A stretch of DNA of 64,000 bases, taken from assembly GCA_933228675.1 (NCBI GenBank), contig OW121740.1, forward strand, positions 51,786,174-51,850,173, given 5' to 3'. Within the stretch, counting starts at the first letter, position 1. Each line of letters starts with the position of its first letter. The notes below the pieces were generated by a model, which was not told the DNA's origin, made no database searches, and saw only the letters and a program-made list of their open reading frames with translations. This document shows positions 57,559 to 64,000 of the stretch, piece after piece. Made by a program: the position numbers and the translations under genes. The DNA comes from Stomorhina lunata (Eukaryota; Arthropoda; Insecta; Diptera; Rhiniidae).

Positions 57559-58862
57559 TCGGGTGTTTTTTATTGAGGTATAGAACTTTAAGTTGGCATA
57601 ACTTTTTTAACTGGCGGCCATTTTGTCAGCTGTCAAGAGATTAATATTTAGTTTGGTTTGCCATTTCATCATGAACAGGTTGACAAAAGAACAACGCTTG
57701 CAAATCGTGCAAATTTATTTCGAAAATAATGGTTCAGTTCGCGAAGTTTACCGCAAGCTCCGTCCATTTTATTGTCGACATAATCGTCCATCAGAGCAAT
57801 TAATTCGGTTAACCATGGATCGTTTTCGCACTACGTTTATTCTATGTGATAATACGCATCCGCAGCGACGTCGAACAGTGCGCACCGAAGAAACAATTGC
57901 CGCTGTATAGCAAAGTGTTGAAGAGGACCCGAATGAATCGATTCGCCACCGTGCACAGCAATTGGAGCTTTGTCCATCAACTTTATGAAAGATTTTGCGC
58001 AAAGATCTTGGCTTGCGACCTTACAAGATCCAGCTTGTACAAGAATTAAAGCCGCGAGACCATGCAATGCGTCGTGATTTTGGTGTATGGGCCGAAAATG
58101 AGATTGATCTCGATGCTGATTTTCATCGCAAAATTTTGTTCAGTGATGAGGCTCATTTTTGGTTGAATGGCTACGTCAACAAGCAAAATTGCCGCATTTG
58201 GAATGAAGAGAATCCACATGAGACCCTTGAGACGCCATAACATCCACAAAAACTGACTGTTTGGTGTGCTCTATGGGCTGGTGGAGTCATTGGGCCATAC
58301 TTCTTCCGAAATAATGCTGGAGAGTCAGTTACCATAAATGGAGACCGGTATAGAGCCATGATAACCGACTATTTTGTTCCCCAATTGGATGGCATGAATG
58401 TGGATGAGTTGTGGTTCCAACAAGACGGCGCTACATGCCACACAGCGCACGTCACAATTGATTTATTGAAGGAAACATTTGATGAGCGCATAATTTCGAG
58501 GAATGGACCTGTCAATTGGCCACCAAGATCGTGCGATTTGACACCACTGGATTATTTTCTTTGGGGATATGTGAAGTCGCTCGTCTACGCCAACAAACCA
58601 GAAACGTTAGGGGACTTGGAAGCCAACATTCGTGGCGTTATTGCCAACATACGGCCCCATATGCTCAAAAAAGTAGTTGAAAATTGGACCTGTAGAATTG
58701 GCTTTATTCCAGCCAGCCGCGGCGGCCACATGCCCGAAATCATATTTAAACATTAATGGCATAAAATTATCCTTCCAATAAAGCCAAATTGATGGACATT
58801 AAAACGATTTTCTTGTGTTTTATTTCAATTCGAAGTTCTATACCTCTAAAAAAAACACCCGG
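57559..58862 (+). mobile_element. Full-length DD41D (rosa-type) mariner with three in-frame stops
   Basis: TA-flanked (57557-57558, 58863-58864), 1304 bp, with terminal repeats (Y)CGGGTGTTTTTT...GAGGTATAGAACTT. The frame from ATG 57671 to stop 58756 (361 codons) never shifts. Parts in order: N-terminal HTH MNRLTKEQRLQIVQIYFENN; 'EDPNESIRHRAQQLELCPST'; FSDEAHFWLNGYVNKQNC (Asp 1); VWCALWAGGVIGPYFF; WFQQDGATCHTAHV (Asp 2); PPRSCDLTP then LDYFLWGYVKS (Asp 3, 41 residues after Asp 2). It is inactivated by TAG at 57908, TGA at 57986 and TAA at 58238. Sister copies read Glu and Trp at the first two stops, so they are point mutations. Mariner transposase cuts and pastes at TA. Confidence 0.93.
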
Positions 58863-58970
58863 TACTTATGCTAGAAAAATACTAGTACTTACGCTAGTAC
58901 TAATACAAATATCTATATTAGTGCCAATTTTTATACTAATACCAATACACTCGACTACATTGTACTACCT

Positions 58971-59780
58971 CCTTTTTCTTCTCTATCTACTTATAACAAT
59001 CATAATAATATTGTTGTTGTCGTTGTTCAATTTTTATTTGACAACAACATGTTTTGGTGTCCATGTCATGTTGTATGTTCTTGCTTTTTGGTTTGGTCTG
59101 ATTTAAGGTTTGATTTCATTTTATCGTTTCGAGACTTTTTGTCATTCCATATAATTTTGTCATTATATGACGACTAACAACGTTTGTAGGTACTTGTTCT
59201 TGTTGTTTGTTTGTTTGTTTGTTTGGGTGACTCCTTATGCTCGTAAACTTCTTGTTCTTCTGATGGAAGGAACTTTTCGAGCTGATGATGTCTCAAATCC
59301 AACAATGTCCAAATTGTCTTTAGAGAATTGACATACATTTTTGTTGTAAATCATCTCATCTTATAAAGTTTTTTGTTTGTCGTTAAGGTTCTGTTTTTTT
59401 TTATCGTTTTTGTATTTATTTCGTTTTTATTTTTGTCAAAATTGTCGTCTGTTTTTGTGGATCTCGAAAAAAATGGCTGCTTAAAATGAACTGAACTCGT
59501 ATGTTAATTTATGATTATTTTCAACTTTAACGAACGCCATCATTATTTTTTTTGTGTATTTGTTTCAGAGTCTGAGAGTGATAGAGCCCTAAATGTCAAG
59601 GGCAAAGTAATGCTTGAAGAAGACTGTCAAGCTGAGTTTTTAGAATGAATGTTTGGGTATAAAAACCTAAAAAAGTAGAATTTAATTAAAGTCTTTTGCT
59701 AAATTAAATTTATATTTTTAAGATTTATTTTAAATAAAAAAAAAAAATAATTTGGTTTAACCAAGAATTATCAAGACAAG
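58971..59780. other. AT/GT-rich non-coding spacer
   Basis: No gene is seen. GTTTGTTTGTTTG simple sequence lies near 59205-59225 and 'gttgttgtcgttgttc' near 59012. Confidence 0.5.
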
Positions 59781-59784
59781 TAAG

Positions 59785-60440
59785 AAAGTGCTATAGCCAG
59801 ACTATACGATACCCTTCAACTCTAAGGTCAAAGGTGTTCTTCTTCCTGTATAAAGGCAAATATTTGCTAAGTTTTGCCATCATACAAACATTTTCTCAAA
59901 ACTTATATATTTAAGCTGTTTCCGTTATTTGGATTTATATGAGAGCTAGGGTCAAATGTGAACCGATTATCTCGAAATTTGGCAAATTGATTACAGTTCT
60001 TACAAAAACTATGTATAAAAATGAACTCAAAATTCTCATTATCTTCAGATTTACGAACGTTTTAGTGATTTTCGTCTCATTTAGTGCGTCAAATGTGGAC
60101 CGATTTCAACGAAATTTAATATGGAGATTTTGGTTTACATAAGCAGTACTTGTTTGAAATTTCATAAAAAAATATTGATATTTGGGGCCAAAATATAAAT
60201 TTCGGGAAGTGGGACCTATGGGAGGTACCATAAATAATTTACCGATTTTGACGAGTTTCAATAGCCATGGCCCCACTGTCAAAAAAATGATCTGTGCCAA
60301 ATTTCATTAAATTATCTTTAGAATTGCGACCTGTACTTTGATTACATGGTTTACATGGGGGTCCAGCCACCCGACCAGCCAGACGGACGGACTGACATCG
60401 CTAAATCGACTCAGAAAGTCGTTTGGTATACTAAAAGGTG
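59785..60440 (-). repeat. Common fly interspersed repeat, copy D
   Basis: Inverse orientation to copies A-C: 'agaaagtgctatagccagactatacgatacc' at the left, 'cccatgtaaacc'-type text, CCAGCCAGACGGACGG and 'tcgactcagaaagtc' at the right. Non-coding. Confidence 0.72.
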
Positions 60441-60866
60441 GGTTTAAGATAAATATTTCTACATATGGTTTTTCACCAGGAGCTTTTGAATGATAACATC
60501 CACCTTGTGGAAGCTAAATATGTCAAATAAGTCGTCATTAATTTAGTCCAATCTATATACGATTCTAGAGAAAGGAAACTCTTGAATCTCATATGAATTG
60601 AATCCAAAAAAATTCCTTGTTTGATGTGAATTTTGGTCTGGCTTGACCATCGTTCTATAGTTTTTTGAAGACCCAACAATTATTTTAAAGATAAGCAATA
60701 TTTTTGATCTAATATATCACTGCAAGAGATTTGAACATATATCTTTATCAGTCTGTAGTCCCTATATATTTTGGGTTTTCAACAGGGACGCTACAAAAGT
60801 ACAGCGACGGAGACAGAAGACGACGCCATATTTCTTGACATTTCTCTTTAGTAAGGTTTGCCATTT

Positions 60867-61771
60867 ATGATGGAAAGATATAAGAGCCAACAACGAGTCG
60901 AAATAATTAAAATTTACTATCGAAATTCAGAGTCAGTGGCCTCGGCCTTGAGAGGTCAACAATTGAGCGTCTAGTGGAAAAATTTGAATCCACAGGCACA
61001 ATACAAAATGTTCCCGTAAAAGTAAGACAAAGAAATGCCCGTAATGTCGAGAATATTGCTGCCGCTGAAGTTTCAGTTCAAGAAAGCTTGAATATGTCTT
61101 TTACATGTCGTTCTCGAACATCTCTGTGGCGTCGTTGTGGCGAATTGTGCAAAGAACCTTGGCTTATATCCTAATGTTCAGGAACAACTTGAAAATGATT
61201 CGGATTTTCATCGAAAAATCATCTCAAGCGATGAGGCTCATCTTTGGCTGAATGGCTTTGTCAATAAATATAATATGCGTTATTGATCAGGCAGCAATTC
61301 ACACTTACTTCATGAGTCATCATTGCATCCCGAAAATATACGGTTTGGCGCGGCACGTTACTGTGAATGGGAATCGCTATCCTTCAATGATAACCGAATA
61401 TTTTTGGCTCCAATGATATGAACTTGGAGGACATGTAGTTTCAACAGGACGGCGCCACAATCCACACAACGAATGTCACAATCAATTTATTGAAAACCAA
61501 GTTTGGAGGACGTATTATCTCACGAAATGGTCCAGTCGATTGGTCGCCTCGATTTGACGCCGTTTGACTATTTCCTGTGAGGCTACGTCAAGCCTATGGT
61601 CTATGCCGAAAAGCCAGCGACGATACATGAACATCGTACGAATATCAAATGTGAAATTCCAGCAAATCGGCCAATTTTTGCTTAAAAACCGTCGAAAATA
61701 GGGTTCATCGTCTGCACTTCTGCAAGCGTGCCCATGGTGGCCATACAAAAGAAATCAAGTTCCATACATAA
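60867..61771 (+). pseudogene. Decayed DD41D-type mariner transposase (second family)
   Basis: The ATG at 60867 starts MMERYKSQQRVEIIKIYYRN. Frames then shift through 'TIERLVEKFESTGTIQNVPV', 'SSDEAHLWLNGFVNKYNMRY' (first Asp), FNRTAPQ-like text where QQDGA is expected, 'RIISRNGPVD' and 'LTPFDYFLWGYVK'-like text, ending KEIKFHT and a stop at 61769-61771. Many frameshifts and stops; older than the 57559 copy and from another family (RYWSGSN-type). Terminal repeats were not confidently found; GGACGCTACAAAAGTACAGC near 60786 may be the left end. Confidence 0.75.
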
Positions 61772-62085
61772 TGGCATCAAACGTGCTTTTGCAGGAATAA
61801 ACAATTTCATTGATATCCAAAACCGTATTTGTTTTATTTATGTTGTAGAACTCTTATTGAAAACCCTTTATATAAATACTTCGAAACTTATGTCGGCGGC
61901 GGTATTGAGATAATCAAATTCAATTACAACCTCGAAGCTTTAGTTCTTAACGATCACATGAGGTCCAATTCTGGAGGACTAACTGCTTGTAGATTCATTG
62001 ACAACTACACCCATTTTATTAGATTCTTCTCCAAACTGCGGCACATCGGCAAAGCCGAGTAACATGTGTTTTCTGTTGAAAATCA
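61772..62085. other. Non-coding, end of a dispersed fly repeat
   Basis: No gene. CGGCAAAGCCG near 62046 recalls the TTCGGCACAGCCGAA end of the repeat at 32980. Confidence 0.4.
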
Positions 62086-62089
62086 TTTC

Positions 62090-63720
62090 AGTTGTCTTAA
62101 CTGCAGCATCTCGCAATATTGAAGAGATCGCATAACAAACTATCGCCTTGCCTGAATCCTCGTTTAGTTATGAAGGACTCCGATAGGTTCTTAGCTCTTT
62201 GAACTTTTAAGGTTGTATCAGTTAATGTCTCCCAGACATTAATCCTGCATAATCTTTTTAACTTCGTAGGGATGCCAAACTTAGATATTGCTTTAAACAC
62301 CTCCGTTCGTATCGGTCTGTCAAAAGCTGCTTTATAGTCAGCAAGGTCAGCGGTAGATTTACCTGGTATAAAGTCATATTATAAACATAAACCTTATCAA
62401 CTCAACACCTCCGGCATTGAAAAGCTCTGGTGGCAAACCATCGACACCCTTAGTTTTGTTATCTTTCAGTCGAGTTATTGCAATTCTAACCTCATTTTGG
62501 TTACGTGGAAGACATATAACGACGTCATTATTGGTTTCTTCGGCGTTTCATCTTGATCTCTTTCATTGAATACCAGTAATTTGCAAAAGTGCTCCTTCCA
62601 TAGTTTCAATTTCCTCTGTTTTTTTCCTCGGAATAGGCGTTTCTCCTCCTTCCTTCTCTCTAGGTACTTTTCTAAAGTTCGACGAGTAACTACTGACTGC
62701 AGGGTTGCCATGTAGGCTGCATTTTTCACAGCAGTGGCATTGCGGCACTCCTCGTCATACCAAGAGTTTTTGGAAAGTGGGTTTTGAAATCCCAATACAA
62801 TTTTTGCAGCAGTTTTCATAGAGTTGGCAATATGTTTCCATAGAGCGCTGATGTCTTTGGAACTAGAAATATATTTTCGTTGCGATGTTGAATTTTTGGT
62901 GATGTTGAATTTTCTTTGCCCTTCGATCTGCGTGTCCCGCGTCACACTCAGGCGTGTTATTACCTTGGCTGCAACAAGATAATGTTAGGAGTCCATATAG
63001 GCTCCCCGAATCGTACGCAATACACTTGATGAGTGCCTTCCGTCAACTATGGTCTAGCTTTGTGTATTTGACAGTTTTGAAACCTGTTCCTACGCACTAC
63101 CATATTTTGGGTAGCCGCTTATGAGATCAACCTCATAACATTGTTAGATGTTACTTTGTGGAGGCTGAATTTACCAACAGTGGGCTCAAAATCTTTGCGT
63201 TAAAATCACCCAGTATTATTTTTACGTTATGATTGGGCAGTTATTGTAAACTTCCTCGAGTTGTTCTTTAAAGGCTTCTTTTACATCTTCATCTTAGATA
63301 GAAGTATTTTGCATTGACATGTATTGTTGCTATTCTTCTCGTTAACTGAGGTGAATCTGGAGACTAGGTTTCGAATTTTTTGTGCTAACTATGAATTCGC
63401 AACCAAATTCATGCCTACTCTCATGGCATTTTTGGTGTCTTGGCGACGCCGTGGCCATTCAATCTTACTTCCTGAACAGCAATCAAATCGCATTCATATT
63501 CCTCGAGAACTTCCATCAACTGGATCAGAGCACCTCCTCTGTAAAGGGTTCGGATGTTCCTCATGGTTCTTTTTCTTTTGCCATATTCGTCAACATTACG
63601 GGGGCCGTTTTAATTCTTCTGTTTTACTTTTTCACAGTAAGTTTTATTCCAGGAGTGGGCAACTAGCCCGAAGTCCTAATCCATATTTTTACCGTTCTTA
63701 TGTTCTTCGCGGCACATGCT
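62090..63720 (-). mobile_element. RTE-like LINE with endonuclease and RT, frame-broken (different family)
   Basis: Minus-strand parts in order. Endonuclease: 'RNIRTLYRGGALIQLMEVLE' and 'CDLIAVQEVRLNGHG' (catalytic Glu, about 63460-63575), ILGDFNAKI (about 63200-63225, DFN catalytic pair). Linker: 'WYDEECRNATAVKNAAYMAT', 'KLWKEHFCKLL', then 'RNQNEVRIAITRLKDNKTKG' and 'VDGLPPELFN' (RT start), and 'RGFRQGDSLLCDLFN' (RT motif B region, about 62110-62140). RT motif A and YADD are missing or unreadable. An APE-type endonuclease directly before RT with no RNase H seen suggests RTE or a relative. It is not the same family as copy 1 at 5900. Confidence 0.75.
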
Positions 63721-63796
63721 AGGACACTGCTTTAACAAGTGTTGACGTAGTTGCCCAGGAGATACCAAGAGGAGGTCAGTGTTCACAGTTTAGATA

Positions 63797-63875
63797 AAGT
63801 ATAAACAAGATAATTTGGGCTTATAGTTGCAAAATATAGTATAAACAAGATAATTTGGGTTTATAGTTGCAAATT
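63797..63875 (+). repeat. Short direct duplication (~41 bp, two copies)
   Basis: 'gtataaacaagataatttggg' followed by 'ttatagttgcaaa' occurs at about 63798 and again about 41 bp later with one or two differences. Non-coding. Confidence 0.85.
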
Positions 63876-64000
63876 TTATCTCAAAATGAAACAACCGCAA
63901 CAAATTCGAGTTTGAAAGGTTTTAGCCACTAGCAACATATCCATCGAAAAGCTGTTAACTTTTACAAAATAGCAGCCATTTTTAGATAATTATTTTCAAC

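Overview
The window is AT-rich eukaryotic DNA, almost certainly from a higher fly (Diptera; a calyptrate such as a blowfly or house-fly relative is my guess). I base this on DD41D (rosa-type) mariner copies, Transib, RTE-like and R1/LOA-like elements, the interspersed repeat with GGCTGGCTGG and 'accatagctcccata' phrases that is common in fly genomes, and one exon coding for Ala/Gln/His-rich protein of the kind seen in fly regulators. I found no bacterial features. About 440 bases look like host coding sequence: an exon on the minus strand at 41876-42319 with a consensus 5' splice site. The rest is mobile elements, mostly dead and nested, plus tandem repeats and AT-rich spacer.

Layout. 1-5.4 kb: AT-rich spacer with a ~207-bp repeat array whose units carry ATGCAAATATATGCAG, ending near a perfect 64-bp-stem hairpin. 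5.6-11.1 kb: a decayed R1/LOA-like LINE (minus strand) split by two insertions of a second, RTE-like LINE, each with target-site duplications. 12.4-20.1 kb: a mariner fragment hit by a Transib-like element, then a 2.8-kb foldback element. 20.1-27.0 kb: three copies of a ~1.03-kb element with 29-bp terminal inverted repeats; the third holds a solo LTR and a 195-bp MITE. 27.0-29.8 kb: a Tc1-like gene cut by a complete 1741-bp Transib-type element with RSS-like ends and a CGGCG target duplication. 29.9-38.8 kb: mariner, jerky/pogo and Tc1 remnants; a hAT-like element with an 8-bp duplication sits in one Tc1 gene and itself carries an RTE-like copy. 39.0-41.8 kb: an LINE scrap, a sequence that fits a type I hammerhead ribozyme, and a 1.3-kb inverted-repeat unit with a tRNA-like pol III promoter. 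41.9-44.4 kb: the host exon and its upstream region. 44.5-47.3 kb: a five-unit tandem array of one R1/LOA-like LINE segment. 47.4-51.1 kb: half of a foldback element, its AT tract holding a MITE and a mariner. 52.9-57.0 kb: a ~4-kb satellite of ~28-29-bp units with an apparently perfect 980-bp duplication. 57.6-63.9 kb: a full-length mariner with three in-frame stops, another decayed mariner, and an RTE-like LINE with endonuclease and RT segments.

The elements do not form a pathway. What links them is nesting, so their order of insertion can be read: Tc1 before Transib; Tc1 before hAT before RTE-like LINE; R1/LOA-like LINE before RTE-like LINE; foldback AT tract before MITE and mariner. The observations most worth checking are the Transib element with 12/23-spaced RSS-like ends (27586-29326) and the hammerhead ribozyme candidate (39291-39355). 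All coordinates, duplications and motifs were read by eye; family names come from recognising protein motifs, not from database searches.
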